NCBI RefSeq assembly: GCF_004745505.1
Contig: NZ_RKLX01000006.1
Span: 1 to 64,000, forward strand
Direction: 5' to 3'
Length of the DNA: 64,000 nucleotides
DNA from: Levilactobacillus suantsaiihabitans
Lineage (GTDB): Bacteria; Bacillota; Bacilli; Lactobacillales; Lactobacillaceae
Shown: positions 8,080 through 17,632 of the stretch, piece by piece
How positions within the stretch are numbered: position 1 is the first letter of the stretch
Layout of the letters: every line of letters starts with the position of its first letter
Translations under genes and position numbers: made by a program
The notes under the pieces: model-generated
What the model was told of the DNA's origin: nothing
Databases searched by the model: none
What the model saw: the letters and a program-made list of their open reading frames with translations, nothing else

Positions 8080-8784
8080 CTAGAAGGTCGCGGGAATTGG
8101 CAGGGCTTCTTGTTGGCTGAAGTCGGCGTCCGGGTACTTGCGTTTCAAAGCGGCGACCAACAAGTGCTTGGCGATGTCGCCGTTGCGAGTCAAGATGGGA
8201 CCGTGGAAGTAGGAACAATAAACATTCTTGTAAATGGCACCTTCCGTACCGTCCTCACCATTATTGCCCTTACCGGAGATGACATTGCCCAGGGGCCGTT
8301 CGCCCTTGCCCAGGTAAGTCAGGCCTTGGTGGTTTTCAAAGCCGTGGTAGGTCTCGCCGGTCTCTTGGTTCTTGATGACGATGTCGCCGATGAAACGGTT
8401 GTGGTCTTGGGCCAGCGTGTAGTGGTCCAAGGCACCGATACCAGGCAGTTTTTCGCCGTCCGCACCAATGTAGTAGTGTCCCAATAGCTGGAAACCGCCA
8501 CAGATGGCCAGCAGGGGACCACCGGATTCGATAAACTTGATCAGTTCGGCTTTTTTTGTTTGGATGTCTTGGGACACGATGGTTTGTTCAAAGTCTTGGC
8601 CTCCGCCGAAGAAAGCCAGGTCGTAGTCGGCGGCGTGGAAGGATTCTTCCAGGCTGACGACCTTGACGTTTAAGGTGACATCCATTTGCTTGGCATAGTA
8701 GTTCAACGCCAGAATATTACCGACGTCACCGTAAGTGTTCATCAGGTCGCCGTACAAGTGGGCGACGTTTAATTCGTAACTCAT
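8080..8784 (-). CDS. gatD: Lipid II isoglutaminyl synthase, glutaminase subunit GatD
   Basis: A 234-residue class I glutamine amidotransferase of the CobB/CobQ-like type. The nucleophile Cys is in LLAICGGFQLLG and the partner His in YFHGPIL. GatD releases ammonia from glutamine and passes it to MurT. MurT amidates the alpha-carboxyl of D-Glu in the lipid II stem peptide at the inner membrane face. The gene overlaps the end of murT by 4 bases (8781-8784), the usual murT-gatD arrangement. Amidation is needed for efficient cross-linking in Gram-positive bacteria. Confidence 0.93.
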   Translation of the reverse strand: MSYELNVAHLYGDLMNTYGDVGNILALNYYAKQMDVTLNVKVVSLEESFHAADYDLAFFGGGQDFEQTIVSQDIQTKKAELIKFIESGGPLLAICGGFQLLGHYYIGADGEKLPGIGALDHYTLAQDHNRFIGDIVIKNQETGETYHGFENHQGLTYLGKGERPLGNVISGKGNNGEDGTEGAIYKNVYCSYFHGPILTRNGDIAKHLLVAALKRKYPDADFSQQEALPIPATF

Positions 8785-10130
8785 AGTCCGAGTCCCTCCT
8801 TGACGTAGCCTTTATCAGCTAAAATTTTACGCATCTGCAGCATGGCGGTGTAGGTCGCCAGCACGTAAACGCGGTCGGTCGAGACCTTCTTGATCTCGTC
8901 AACGACCTTTTCTAGGTTCGGTTCCACAATGTGGCGGTCGTCGGGAATGCCCGCGACCTTCAGACGGAACGTGATATCTTTGTAACGTTCGCCCCCGGTG
9001 ATGACCGTTGGGATGTCGCGGTCGGCCAGTTGTTCAAAGTCGCCGTCCCAGATCCAGCTGGTGTCGATTCCGTCGGCATAGTTGGCATTCAATAGGCCCA
9101 CCAGTGAAAATGGGTGGGTGTCCGTGCCAATCATGTGCAGAACTTGGTCCAACCCCACGGGATTCTTGACCAAGATGATGGTGACGCGTTTGCCATCGAC
9201 GTTGATGACTTCTTGGCGGCCGAAGACCTGCTGGTTGGCGTTGAAGGCGTCGCTGACCTGTTCCGGCGTGACGCCCATGAAACGGCCAACCGCATAGGCG
9301 GCCAGGGCGTTGTAAATGTTGTAGGTGCCGCCCACTTGAATCTTGAAGGGGTGACCGTCGATGTCAAATTTCGAAGACGTCGGCGTTTGTTCGCCCAGCT
9401 TGGTCAAGCGGTAGGTGAGTTCCGGCCGCGAGAAGCCGCAGTTCGGGCAGAAATACTTGCCTTGGTTGCTGTAAGTTAAGGAATGGTAGTGCAAAATGTG
9501 CTCACAGTTGGGGCACAGCACGCCATCCGTGTTGGGCTTGGCCTTGAAGTCGCCGTCCGGCTGATTGTCAAAGCCATAGTACTGAATCGGGTTTGGCAAT
9601 TCCTTGGAGTGGAAGATTGGCGAGTCGCCGTTTGCGATGATAGTCGCGTTGGGCGCCAGGGCCACGCCGTCTAGAATCTTTTGGTAAGTGGTGTAAATTT
9701 CACCGTAGCGATCCATTTGGTCCCGAAAGATGTTCGTGAAGACGAAAGCTTTCGGTTCAATATATTGGGTCACTTTGATCACGTTGGCTTCATCAACTTC
9801 CAAAACGGCGAGTGGCCGGCCAGTCTTGGGATTTTTAGCGTTTAAGAAGGTCGTGACGATCCCTTGTTCCATGTTGGAGCCGGTGGGGTTCGTCAAGATA
9901 TCGGGATACTTTTCGCGCAGCACGGAGACCGTCAATGCCGTGGTCAACGTCTTCCCGTTGGTTCCCGTGATGACGATGACGTCATACTTAGCGCCCAAGG
10001 TCCGCAAAATGTTGGGATCGAGTTTTAACGTAATTTTTCCGGGGAGAGAACTTCCCCCGTGTAGAAACGTGTGGAGAAACCAGTAAGAGGATTTCCCCGC
10101 GAAGGTGGCAACGCCGCTTCTGAATGACAT
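8781..10130 (-). CDS. murT: Lipid II isoglutaminyl synthase, ATP-dependent subunit MurT
   Basis: A 449-residue Mur-ligase homologue with the ATP loop GTNGKT and the central ligase motif VLEVDEANV. A zinc ribbon with two CPNC pairs is inserted in the middle domain, a hallmark of MurT. The C-terminal domain is the DUF1727 type. It activates the D-Glu carboxylate of lipid II with ATP and receives ammonia from GatD, encoded just downstream. AAGGAG lies 8 bases upstream of the ATG at 10130. Confidence 0.93.
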   Translation of the reverse strand: MSFRSGVATFAGKSSYWFLHTFLHGGSSLPGKITLKLDPNILRTLGAKYDVIVITGTNGKTLTTALTVSVLREKYPDILTNPTGSNMEQGIVTTFLNAKNPKTGRPLAVLEVDEANVIKVTQYIEPKAFVFTNIFRDQMDRYGEIYTTYQKILDGVALAPNATIIANGDSPIFHSKELPNPIQYYGFDNQPDGDFKAKPNTDGVLCPNCEHILHYHSLTYSNQGKYFCPNCGFSRPELTYRLTKLGEQTPTSSKFDIDGHPFKIQVGGTYNIYNALAAYAVGRFMGVTPEQVSDAFNANQQVFGRQEVINVDGKRVTIILVKNPVGLDQVLHMIGTDTHPFSLVGLLNANYADGIDTSWIWDGDFEQLADRDIPTVITGGERYKDITFRLKVAGIPDDRHIVEPNLEKVVDEIKKVSTDRVYVLATYTAMLQMRKILADKGYVKEGLGL

Positions 10131-10199
10131 GCAATTCGCTCCTTAATCGCGACAAGATTTTTTAATGTCGGGTTCCATAATATTCAAGCCTTAATTTTA

Positions 10200-10565
10200 G
10201 CATTTTTTCGGCGTTAAGGGGAGGACTCTGCTTGAACTTTCCCAAATCGCAAGGAGTTGGGCTGGTTGACTGCCCAGCTGGGAGGGAGGCGGTCGCCTTG
10301 CTGGTCGTGAAATAGGGGGGTAGCCGACGAAAGACTGAGGAACGGTCTGAACCGAAGCACGCGTCTCAAAATGGTCTCATAGCCAAAACGTACGCCAACA
10401 GGAAATTGGAGTTGTTTACCCCGTCGTATTTCACGCCACCGTACGTCGGTTGGTGACGCTGGGATTGATGGCAAAGCGGACTATTCTGATTGCTTGATTA
10501 TTTTGGTCACTGCGATGGCTTGAATCAGATAGTAACCAGGCATTTTGGTGGGCTGCACTTACGGC
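10200..10565. other. Intergenic region without recognisable gene
   Basis: Between murT and the next repeat I see no ribosome site with a credible frame. A minus-strand 86-codon frame (10214-10474) is Arg/Ser/Pro-rich with no family resemblance and is rejected. The stretch is G+C rich and could be decayed repeat material, but I could not align it to module A or B. Confidence 0.5.
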
Positions 10566-10570
10566 ACCGA

Positions 10571-10780
10571 ACGGGTGGTTTTGGCCAACCACCCGTGTAG
10601 CCGAGAGTGAAGCGAAATAGGCGCTCAGCCGTGGGATTTTCTAAGTGTCTTTCTTAGAAAATGGCGTCTGGGAAACGTGGACTTCGGTTCCCAGCGAGGG
10701 CTGAGACCGCCTTTTGGCTCAGACCGGTCCTGCCCGCCGCGTTCCAGCGCCTATTTCGCGAACGGTAAGGCGGCCAGCGA
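10571..10780 (-). repeat. Module A copy 3 (full, reverse orientation)
   Basis: Outer stem GCGAAATAGGCGCT (10612-10625) pairs perfectly with AGCGCCTATTTCGC (10746-10759). The sequence differs from other copies but the pairing is complete. The edge ACGGTAAGGCGGCC lies at the right, as expected for reverse orientation. A perfect 10-bp hairpin (10571-10580/10587-10596) abuts the left edge. No module B is found beside it. Confidence 0.85.
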
Positions 10781-10883
10781 CCACAATGTAACCAATATCA
10801 GTAACCACCGAATTGGCAGCGGTTTCGCGGAAGAAATCTAGCACCAATTGGCCGCGACAGTCGAATTTTCTAGCGTAATCGGC

Positions 10884-10889
10884 TATAAT
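10884..10889 (+). promoter_or_regulatory. -10 element of tdk
   Basis: Consensus TATAAT 32 bases upstream of the tdk start. The -35 region is weak (TCGAAT at 10861-10866 with a 17-base spacer). Confidence 0.5.
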
Positions 10890-10920
10890 AGATAGAAACT
10901 GTCAAAAAGGTGGGAGCAAC

Positions 10921-11517
10921 GTGGCGCAGCTATTTTTTCGGTACGGCGCAATGAATAGCGGGAAGACCATTGAAATCTTGAAGGTCGCCCATAACTATGA
11001 GGAACAGGGCAAGCGGGTCATCATCATGACCAGTGGCTTGGATACCAGAGATGGGGTCGGCCACGTCTCAAGTCGCATTGGCTTGAAGCGAACGGCTCAT
11101 CCCATTTTCAAGGAAACCAACCTCTACGACGAGGTGCAACGCATTGATGCGCAGGCCAACTGTGTGTTGATCGATGAGGCCCAATTTATGACCAAGGAAC
11201 ACGTTTTTCAACTGGCCAAAGTGGTGGATGACTTACACATTCCGGTCATGACCTTTGGACTGAAGAACGATTTCAAGAATGAATTGTTTGAAGGCTCCAA
11301 GTACCTCCTGTTATACGCGGATAAGATCGAAGAAATGAAGACCATCTGCTGGTTCTGCACCAAGAAGGCCATCATGAACTTACGGTTCCATGACAATCAA
11401 CCGGTCTATGAAGGTGAACAGGTCCAAATTGGCGGCAACGAGGCCTACTACCCGGTTTGCCGGCGCCATTATTTCAACCCACCATTGGATCAGATTGGCA
11501 AGTCGCGGCCAAAGTAG
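10921..11517 (+). CDS. tdk: Thymidine kinase
   Basis: A 198-residue type II thymidine kinase. The P-loop is GAMNSGKT near the N-terminus, a Walker-B-like LIDEAQFM carries the catalytic Glu, and the lasso domain has a zinc site made by C-x2-C (CWFC) and Cys/His residues in CRRHY. It phosphorylates thymidine to dTMP in the salvage pathway. The GTG start at 10921 follows GGTGGGAG by 4-5 bases. The neighbouring prfA-prmC-sua5 order is common in lactobacilli and suggests a growth-linked cluster. Confidence 0.95.
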   Translation: MAQLFFRYGAMNSGKTIEILKVAHNYEEQGKRVIIMTSGLDTRDGVGHVSSRIGLKRTAHPIFKETNLYDEVQRIDAQANCVLIDEAQFMTKEHVFQLAKVVDDLHIPVMTFGLKNDFKNELFEGSKYLLLYADKIEEMKTICWFCTKKAIMNLRFHDNQPVYEGEQVQIGGNEAYYPVCRRHYFNPPLDQIGKSRPK

Positions 11518-11539
11518 GCTGATAAAAGCCGATGCGAAT

Positions 11540-11566
11540 GTGCCTGGAAGGTTTTGACCCAGGCAC
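11540..11566 (+). terminator. Hairpin between tdk and prfA, possible weak terminator
   Basis: GTGCCTGG (11540-11547) pairs perfectly with CCAGGCAC (11559-11566), but no T run follows. It may be a processing site or weak terminator; read-through into prfA is likely. Confidence 0.45.
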
Positions 11567-11602
11567 TTGACACTAGTTAATTTTGAAACGAGGTTAAATC
11601 GT

Positions 11603-12688
11603 ATGGATGAAATGTTTGACAAGCTCCAAGCCGTGGCCGACCGCTACGACGAGCTCAATGAATTGATCAGTGACCCCGAAGTCATCGCGGACACGCAGAA
11701 ATTCATGAAGCTGTCCAAAGAAGAAGGGGAGCTGCGCGAAACGGTGGAGAAGTACCACCAATACCAAGACGTCACCAAGCAAATTGCTGATGACGACGAA
11801 ATGTTACGCGAAAAGCTCGACGATGACATGGATGCCATGGTCAAAGAAGAGCTCAAGGACTTAACGGCCCAAAAGGAAAAACTCGAAGACGACATCAAGG
11901 TCTTACTGTTGCCGAAGGACCCCAACGATGACAAGAACATCATCATGGAAATCCACGGCGCGGCCGGTGGGGACGAAGCCAGTTTATTTGCAGCCGACCT
12001 CTTTAGCATGTACTCCAAGTACGCCGAACGCCAGGGCTGGAAGATCGAAATTGTCGATGAGAACGCCACCGAAGTTGGTGGGTTCAAGGAAATCGTCTTG
12101 ATGATCACGGGGGACAAGGTTTACTCCAAGCTCAAGTACGAAAACGGCGCGCACCGGGTACAACGGGTGCCCGCGACGGAATCCGCTGGTCGGGTCCACA
12201 CCAGTACCGCTACGGTCGGCGTGATGCCGGAAGAAGAGGACGTGGACATCGATATCGACCCGAAGGACATTCGGACCGACGTTTACCGGTCATCTGGTGC
12301 CGGTGGGCAACACATTAACAAGACCTCATCAGCTGTGCGGATGACCCACTTGCCAACCGGGATCGTGGTTGCCATGCAAGATGAACGATCGCAGCAACAA
12401 AACCGGGCCAAGGCCATGACCATTTTACGAGCGCGGGTCTACGACTACTACAAGCAACAAGAAGAAGATGCCTACAATGCCGAACGGAAGTCGGCCGTGG
12501 GGACCGGGGATCGTTCCGAACGGATCCGGACCTACAACTACCCGCAAAACCGGGTCACGGATCACCGTATCGGCTTGACTTTGAACAAGCTCGACCGCGT
12601 GATGAACGGCGAATTGGATGACATCATCGATGCGTTGATTCTGTCCGATCAAGCAGCCAAGCTAGAAGACTTAAAGAATAATGGCTAA
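11603..12688 (+). CDS. prfA: Peptide chain release factor 1
   Basis: A 361-residue class I release factor. The stop-codon-reading P-A-T motif is in [15 protein letters not shown], and the peptidyl-tRNA hydrolysis motif GGQ is in [16 protein letters not shown] identifies RF1 (UAA/UAG) rather than RF2 (S-P-F). I chose the ATG at 11603 behind ACGAGGTT. The start 36 bases upstream lacks a ribosome site, and this length matches the usual ~360. prmC, whose product methylates the GGQ glutamine, overlaps its end by 8 bases. Confidence 0.96.
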   Translation: MDEMFDKLQAVADRYDELNELISDPEVIADTQKFMKLSKEEGELRETVEKYHQYQDVTKQIADDDEMLREKLDDDMDAMVKEELKDLTAQKEKLEDDIKVLLLPKDPNDDKNIIMEIHGAAGGDEASLFAADLFSMYSKYAERQGWKIEIVDENATEVGGFKEIVLMITGDKVYSKLKYENGAHRVQRVPATESAGRVHTSTATVGVMPEEEDVDIDIDPKDIRTDVYRSSGAGGQHINKTSSAVRMTHLPTGIVVAMQDERSQQQNRAKAMTILRARVYDYYKQQEEDAYNAERKSAVGTGDRSERIRTYNYPQNRVTDHRIGLTLNKLDRVMNGELDDIIDALILSDQAAKLEDLKNNG

Positions 12689-13517
12689 GACCACCATTTT
12701 GATGGCACTGAGGGCTGCCGAGCAACAACTGACGGCGGCCGGCCAAGAGACCAGCGTTGCCGCCTACTTGATGCAGGAAGGGCAAGGCTGGTCCTTTACC
12801 CAACTGGTGCAACACTATCGCGACGAGGTGCCGCCTAAATTAGCGGCGACCTATCAGCAACAAGTCGACCGGGTCTGCGCCGGTGAACCCGCCCAATACG
12901 TATTGGGGCACGCGCCGTTTTACGGTCGTGAATTTCAGGTCACCGCGGCCACGTTGATTCCCCGTCCCGAGACGGAGGAACTGGTCGAGTGGGTCTTACA
13001 AACGCCACCGGGGTCCGTTCAGCTGTTGGACGTGGGTACCGGAAGTGGGGCGATTGCGCTCACTTTAAAGGCGGAACGGCCTGACTGGACGGTTACGGCG
13101 ACGGATATTTCGGCCGCCGCGATCGCCGTCGCCCGGCAAAATGCCCAGGCGTTACACACGCCAGTGACGTTGGCGGTGGGCGATTTATTCGCGCCGGTAG
13201 CGGGCCAACGATTTGACATCATCGTGTCCAACCCGCCGTACATCGATCAGGCGGAACGGCCCGTGATGGATGACTCGGTCAAGCGTTTCGAGCCAGCCAC
13301 GGCGCTCTTTGCGGCCAATCACGGCCTGGCATTTTACCAGCGGTTTGCCCAAGCGTTGCCGGATTACCTGACACCACACGGGCAGTTCTTTGCCGAGATC
13401 GGGTACCAGCAGGGGCCAGCGGTGCGCACGGTCTTTGAAACCGCCCTGCCGCAGGCGACGGTGACTATTAAACCAGACATCAACGGCCATGATCGCATGG
13501 TGCGCGTGCAATTGTGA
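12681..13517 (+). CDS. prmC: Release factor glutamine methyltransferase PrmC (HemK)
   Basis: A 278-residue SAM-dependent N5-glutamine methyltransferase. It has a helical N-terminal domain (about residues 1-75), the SAM-binding glycine loop [13 protein letters not shown], and the substrate-glutamine motif NPPYI. It methylates Gln of GGQ in release factors, speeding termination. Overlap with prfA by 8 bases ties enzyme and substrate in one transcript. Confidence 0.95.
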   Translation: MAKTTILMALRAAEQQLTAAGQETSVAAYLMQEGQGWSFTQLVQHYRDEVPPKLAATYQQQVDRVCAGEPAQYVLGHAPFYGREFQVTAATLIPRPETEELVEWVLQTPPGSVQLLDVGTGSGAIALTLKAERPDWTVTATDISAAAIAVARQNAQALHTPVTLAVGDLFAPVAGQRFDIIVSNPPYIDQAERPVMDDSVKRFEPATALFAANHGLAFYQRFAQALPDYLTPHGQFFAEIGYQQGPAVRTVFETALPQATVTIKPDINGHDRMVRVQL

Positions 13518-13544
13518 ATTTAGATGGGAGATTAGAGAATAGTT

Positions 13545-14561
13545 ATGGAAACCAAGATTTTTCAACCAACTGAAATCGCTGCGGCGGCCGCTGCTATTCA
13601 GGCCGGCCAACTCGTGGCCTTTCCAACGGAGACCGTCTACGGTTTAGGCGCCGACGCCACCAACGAAGCGGCGGTCAAGCAGGTCTACGTGGCCAAAGGA
13701 CGGCCCAGCGACAACCCGTTGATCGTCCACGTGACGGGTGAAGAGACCGTTAAAAAGTACGCTCAGCCACTGTCTGACAAGGCCGAAGCCCTGATCAAGG
13801 CGTTTTGGCCCGGTCCCTTGACGTTGATTTTTAAGCTCCAACCGGGAGCCTTGTCCAAGGCCGTCACCGGGGGTCTGGACACCGCGGCGTTCCGGAACCC
13901 CGCCAACCAGGTCACGTTAGACCTGATCAAGGCGGCCGGGGTGCCGTTGGTCGGTCCGTCCGCCAACACCTCGGGCAAGCCAAGTCCCACGTTGGCCAAG
14001 CACGTCTACCACGACTTAAATGGGAAAATCGCCGGTATTTTAGACGATGGTCCCACCAAGGTCGGCGTCGAATCCACGGTCTTGGACATGTCCACAGACA
14101 TCCCGACGATCCTGCGTCCCGGTGGTGTGACCGAAGAACAGCTGGCCGCCGTGATTGGGCCCGTGCAGTCCAACCACCACAAGGTCGGCAAGGGTGAGAT
14201 TCCCAAGGCACCGGGGATGAAATACAAGCACTACGCGCCCAACGCACAGGTCACAATCGTGGATAACGAGGCCGATTGGCCCGCAGCCCTGGCCTGGGCG
14301 GCCCAACAAACCGGCACCATCGGCGTGATGGCCTTGGACCACACGTTGGCGGGAGAAACGCTCCCGAATAATACGGAGGCCTTCTCGTTAGGGGCCGACA
14401 TGGCCAGTGCCAGCCACCGGTTGTTCGCCGGCCTGCGTCACTTTGACCTGGAGTCACCTGTGACCGGCATCTTGGCGCAAGGCTTTGCGGCCGAGGGCTT
14501 AGGGGCGGCCTACATGAACCGGTTGAACAAATCGGCGGGGCAGCAACATTTTGAAAAGTAA
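13545..14561 (+). CDS. sua5: Threonylcarbamoyl-AMP synthase, Sua5 type
   Basis: A 338-residue two-domain Sua5/YrdC/YwlC enzyme. The N-terminal YrdC fold (to about residue 205) holds the KxR..SxN-type site (KGRPSDNPLIVHV, GPSANTSGKPSP). A linker with APGMKYKHYAP leads into the C-terminal Sua5 domain. It makes threonylcarbamoyl-AMP from Thr, bicarbonate and ATP for t6A37 of ANN-decoding tRNAs. It starts 27 bases after prmC, behind GGGAG, in the same operon. Confidence 0.93.
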   Translation: METKIFQPTEIAAAAAAIQAGQLVAFPTETVYGLGADATNEAAVKQVYVAKGRPSDNPLIVHVTGEETVKKYAQPLSDKAEALIKAFWPGPLTLIFKLQPGALSKAVTGGLDTAAFRNPANQVTLDLIKAAGVPLVGPSANTSGKPSPTLAKHVYHDLNGKIAGILDDGPTKVGVESTVLDMSTDIPTILRPGGVTEEQLAAVIGPVQSNHHKVGKGEIPKAPGMKYKHYAPNAQVTIVDNEADWPAALAWAAQQTGTIGVMALDHTLAGETLPNNTEAFSLGADMASASHRLFAGLRHFDLESPVTGILAQGFAAEGLGAAYMNRLNKSAGQQHFEK

Positions 14562-14631
14562 GTCGAGTGAGCCAGCAGGCGGAACCAGTTGCCTGTTGGC
14601 ACACGTTTTGGCCATTTGAAGTTAGTGCATA

Positions 14632-14662
14632 AGGGTCTGGGATAGTTTTCCCGGGCTTTTTA
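14632..14662 (+). terminator. Terminator after sua5
   Basis: GGGTCTGGGA (14633-14642) pairs with TTTTCCCGGGC (to about 14656), followed by TTTTTATTTT. Confidence 0.75.
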
Positions 14663-14701
14663 TTTTGAACTAAAGATCAACGCGTTGATTGTTGTAATAG
14701 C

Positions 14702-14780
14702 AGTGTCTCGACACCTAAAATTGGTGAAACTAGGCGCCCGTGTCAGGCTAGGGTGGGGCCCTGGCTGTCTCTGGCAAGGC
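14702..14780 (-). repeat. Module B copy 3 (ends only, reverse)
   Basis: Carries the ACACCTAAAATTGGTGAAAC edge and the GGCAGCC/GGTGGAG-like outer stem parts in reverse orientation, but the two internal stems are gone. It belongs to the same subfamily as the copies at 1.7 kb and 48.6 kb by its long shared edge. Confidence 0.65.
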
Positions 14781-14867
14781 TGACGTCTATCAGCAGCACT
14801 GCGTTAATGAAAGATCTGTCGTCAATGCAGCTACTGCCTGGGGGTAAGACGGTAGTTACTTATATAC

Positions 14868-15060
14868 ACTACCGTAGCCGGGAGTTCGCCAAATATGGGT
14901 TCAGCCGTGGGTGTTGCCTTAGCGGCACGGTTCATGCCGCTTAGACAACTGGCGTCTTTGAGACGTGATTTTCGGCTCAAAGCGAGGCGTCGAGACCGTC
15001 CTTTGGCTCGACCCGTCCCAGCGTTCCAACCCATATTTGGCGAACGGTAGGCGGACAGTC
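14868..15060 (-). repeat. Module A copy 4 (full, reverse)
   Basis: The outer stem 14884-14901/15028-15045 is a perfect 18 bp (GTTCGCCAAATATGGGTT). The hairpin with CTTAGCGGCACGG/CATGCCGCTTAGA and the GTCTTTGAGACG and GGCTCGA segments are present. The right edge is GAACGGTAGGCGGAC. Together with the reverse B fragment to its left it forms one composite locus. Confidence 0.85.
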
Positions 15061-15175
15061 CGAACAGTATTTCTAAAAGCGTACTAGCGTTATTACCGGT
15101 CAATGATTAGCTAGTTAGGTTGGCGATTTATAAAATAATAAATAATGCGAAGTAGTCCCATGAACGCGAAAAATT

Positions 15176-15184
15176 TGGTAAAAT
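15176..15184 (+). promoter_or_regulatory. Extended -10 promoter of glyA
   Basis: TGG-TAAAAT, 31 bases ahead of the GTG start. No good -35. Confidence 0.5.
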
Positions 15185-15215
15185 AAGACCAATTACAGTT
15201 CAGGGGGAATTGCCA

Positions 15216-16457
15216 GTGAATTTCAAAGAAAAAGATCCAGAATTATGGGGCGCTATTGCCAAAGAAGAACAACGTCAAGAAGACACGATTGAATTGATTG
15301 CTTCCGAAAATATCGTCAGCGAAGCCGTGCGGACGGCGCAAGGCTCCGTTTTGACCAACAAGTACGCCGAAGGTTATCCGGGTAAACGCTACTATGGTGG
15401 GACCCAGTACATCGACGTCGTGGAACAACTGGCCATTGACCGCGCTAAGAAGCTGTTTAACGCGGAGTACGCCAATGTGCAGCCCCACTCTGGCTCCCAG
15501 GCAAACCAAGCCGTCTATGCGGCATTTTTGCAGCCTGGTGACACGATCTTGGGGATGGGCCTGGACGCCGGCGGTCACTTGACCCACGGGGCTAAAGTCA
15601 ACTTCTCCGGGAAGCTGTACAATGCTTACAGCTACGCGTTAAACCCAGACACTGAGCTCCTGGACTACGACATGATTCGTGATCTAGCGCTGAAGGTCAA
15701 GCCCCAACTGATTGTGGCCGGGGCGTCCGCATATTCTCGGTTCATTGACTGGCAAGCCTTCCGTGATATTGCGGATGAAGTCGGCGCATACTTAATGGTC
15801 GACATGGCCCACATTGCGGGGTTAGTGGCGGCTGGCCTGCACCCGAGTCCAGTGGGGATTGCCGATGTGGTCACCACGACGACGCACAAGACGTTGCGCG
15901 GCCCACGGGGCGGGATGATCTTATCCCAAGCGGAAAATGCCAAGCGCATCAACTCCGCCGTCTTCCCCGGCACGCAGGGGGGACCACTGGAACACGTGAT
16001 TGCTGGGAAAGCGGCGGCCTTTTTCGAAGACCTGCAGCCAGAATTCACGGATTACGGCAAGCAGATCATTGCCAACGCCCACGCCATGGCTGATGAATTC
16101 AGCAAGTTGCCTCAGGTCCGGGTCGTTTCCGGGGGAACGGACAACCATTTGATGACCTTGGATCTGTCGGCCACGGATCTTAACGGTAAGCAAGCCCAAG
16201 AACTGTTGGACAGTGTCATGATCACCACCAACAAGGAAGCCATTCCGAACGAAAAATTAAGCCCGTTCAAGACGTCCGGAATTCGGCTGGGAACCCCGGC
16301 CATCACCACGCGGGGATTCAATGCAGACGAATCCCGCGAAGTTGCGCGGTTGATCGTCAAGACGCTCTTGAATCCTACGGACGATCAGATTTTAGATGAA
16401 GTCCGGCAACGTGTGCATGCACTCACTAGTGCCCACCCGTTATCTGCGTTGGATTAA
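15216..16457 (+). CDS. glyA: Serine hydroxymethyltransferase
   Basis: A 413-residue PLP enzyme. The PLP lysine is in [14 protein letters not shown], and substrate and folate residues are in the N-terminal [15 protein letters not shown]. It interconverts serine and glycine with tetrahydrofolate, feeding one-carbon units to purines and dTMP. CAGGGGG at 15201-15207 lies 8 bases from the GTG at 15216. The TTG at 15210 sits too close to it, so GTG is preferred. Monocistronic. Confidence 0.95.
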   Translation: MNFKEKDPELWGAIAKEEQRQEDTIELIASENIVSEAVRTAQGSVLTNKYAEGYPGKRYYGGTQYIDVVEQLAIDRAKKLFNAEYANVQPHSGSQANQAVYAAFLQPGDTILGMGLDAGGHLTHGAKVNFSGKLYNAYSYALNPDTELLDYDMIRDLALKVKPQLIVAGASAYSRFIDWQAFRDIADEVGAYLMVDMAHIAGLVAAGLHPSPVGIADVVTTTTHKTLRGPRGGMILSQAENAKRINSAVFPGTQGGPLEHVIAGKAAAFFEDLQPEFTDYGKQIIANAHAMADEFSKLPQVRVVSGGTDNHLMTLDLSATDLNGKQAQELLDSVMITTNKEAIPNEKLSPFKTSGIRLGTPAITTRGFNADESREVARLIVKTLLNPTDDQILDEVRQRVHALTSAHPLSALD

Positions 16458-16467
16458 AAAATTTATG

Positions 16468-16500
16468 ATAAAAACGTTTTCATTTGAAATTAGGCGTTTT
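16468..16500 (+). terminator. Weak A/T-rich hairpin after glyA
   Basis: AAAAACG (about 16470-16476) faces CGTTTT (16495-16500) across a long loop. A weak terminator is possible; the upp promoter overlaps its 3' edge. Confidence 0.4.
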
Positions 16501-16515
16501 GGTAGCGGAAATCCA

Positions 16516-16524
16516 TGGTACAAT
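16516..16524 (+). promoter_or_regulatory. Extended -10 promoter of upp
   Basis: TGG-TACAAT 30 bases upstream of the upp start. The -35 is only TTTTGG at 16497-16502. Confidence 0.55.
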
Positions 16525-16553
16525 TGTAAGAAATCATAAAGGAGCGCTCATTC

Positions 16554-17189
16554 ATGGGGAAGTTTCAAGTACTTGACCACCCGTTGATTCAACACAAACT
16601 GACGATTATCCGGAACAAAGACTGTGGGACCCGCAGTTTTCGGGAGGTTGTCAACGAAATCTCGACCTTAATGGCCTACGAAGTTTCGCGCGATATGCCT
16701 TTAAAGGATAAGGAAATCGAAACACCAATGGGCAAGATGACTGCCAAGGAACTCTCTGGTAAGAAGGTTGCCATTGTGCCAATCTTACGTGCCGGTATTG
16801 GTATGGTAGATGGTATTTTGGAATTGATTCCAGCTGCAAAGGTCGGTCACATCGGGATGTACCGTGATGAGACGACCTTACAGCCCCATGAATACTTCGT
16901 GAAGATGCCTTCAGACATCGATCAACGGCAAATTTTCATCGTTGACCCGATGCTTGCGACCGGTGGTTCTGCCATGATGGCAATCGAAGCTTTGGAAAAG
17001 CGGGGCGCTGATCCAAAGAACATGAAGTTTGTTTGCCTGGTTTCCGCACCAGAAGGGGTTAAAGCTTTACGCGAAGCCCAACCTGACGTTGATATTTACA
17101 CGGCGGCGTTAGATGATCATCTGAACGAAGACGGCTACATTGTGCCAGGTCTCGGCGATGCCGGTGACCGTTTGTTTGGAACGAAGTAA
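16554..17189 (+). CDS. upp: Uracil phosphoribosyltransferase
   Basis: The protein has 211 residues. The PRPP loop is in [16 protein letters not shown] and the uracil-binding C-terminus in [10 protein letters not shown]. It converts uracil and PRPP to UMP (pyrimidine salvage), complementing tdk 5 kb upstream. AAAGGAG at 16538-16544 is an excellent ribosome site. The upp-before-atp order is conserved in many Firmicutes. Confidence 0.96.
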   Translation: MGKFQVLDHPLIQHKLTIIRNKDCGTRSFREVVNEISTLMAYEVSRDMPLKDKEIETPMGKMTAKELSGKKVAIVPILRAGIGMVDGILELIPAAKVGHIGMYRDETTLQPHEYFVKMPSDIDQRQIFIVDPMLATGGSAMMAIEALEKRGADPKNMKFVCLVSAPEGVKALREAQPDVDIYTAALDDHLNEDGYIVPGLGDAGDRLFGTK

Positions 17190-17195
17190 ACGTTA

Positions 17196-17230
17196 AAGAG
17201 ATTCGGCCAGTTGGTCGAGTCTCTTCTTTG
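17196..17230 (+). terminator. Terminator after upp
   Basis: AGAGATTCGGCC (from 17197) pairs with GGTCGAGTCTCT (to about 17224), followed by TCTTT. Confidence 0.75.
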
Positions 17231-17350
17231 TTAGGAAACCCCGTTAGCAAGATTAGTAACTTAACTGCGCTGGTCAAGTGCGACCATCAGTGTGTTGGTA
17301 CCCAGAGTGGTGCTGTAAAATGCCGTTGAGGCCGGTAACGTGCCTTCCCA

Positions 17351-17472
17351 GATCGTTCAATCAGTCGATGGGACCCAATGACCACGGCAAAATTTAAGCC
17401 CAGCCAAACAGCAAATTTGGCCGGTTTAAGCACGACTTGCTCAGTGGGTCGTCAACTGGCTGAGTGACGATC
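17351..17472. other. Nested inverted-repeat element upstream of the atp operon
   Basis: Three nested stems: GATCGTTCAATCAG (17351-17364) with CTGAGTGACGATC (17460-17472), GACCCA (17372-17377) with TGGGTC (17445-17450), and TTAAGCCCAGCCAAA (17394-17408) with TTTGGCCGGTTTAA (17416-17429). There is no open frame. It is unlike modules A and B. It could be an RNA leader if an upstream promoter exists, or a DNA structure; I do not recognise it. Confidence 0.5.
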
Positions 17473-17527
17473 GGTCGGCCGTTAGTTTTAATTTTTTTAT
17501 CGGGGCGAGTGCGCACGCAAGTTTACC

Positions 17528-17542
17528 ATGGAAACGATAACA
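17528..17542 (+). promoter_or_regulatory. cre (CcpA-binding) site upstream of the atp operon
   Basis: ATGGAAACGATAACA matches WTGNAANCGNWNNCW at every position. It lies about 60 bases upstream of the -35 hexamer of the atp promoter, suggesting carbon-catabolite control (possibly activation) of the ATPase. Confidence 0.7.
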
Positions 17543-17572
17543 ACCCTTTCAAGATGGGATTTTAATCTAACT

Positions 17573-17593
17573 CACAGGAATGTTCATCCTGTG
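17573..17593. promoter_or_regulatory. Inverted repeat just upstream of the atp promoter (operator-like)
   Basis: CACAGGA (17573-17579) and TCCTGTG (17587-17593) form a perfect 7-bp inverted repeat with a 7-base spacer, ending 10 bases before the -35. It could be an operator or a small hairpin; the T content after it is too broken for a clear terminator. Confidence 0.45.
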
Positions 17594-17603
17594 AAAAATT
17601 GTT

Positions 17604-17632
17604 TTGTCTTTTATCTAGATTGGTGGTATCAT
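17604..17632 (+). promoter_or_regulatory. Promoter of the atp operon
   Basis: TTGTCT (17604-17609), 17-base spacer, TATCAT (17627-17632). The leader to atpB is about 120 bases and contains a GAGCGCTC palindrome. Confidence 0.6.

Noticed and set aside
10214-10474. Minus-strand 86-codon frame between murT and module A copy 3
   Set aside because: Arg/Pro/Ser-rich translation with no motif and no ribosome site; typical chance frame in G+C-rich DNA.
11567-11602. Separate prfA promoter from TTGACA at 11567
   Set aside because: No -10 at a workable distance; the only TTAAAT lies 21 bases away. prfA is more likely read through from tdk.
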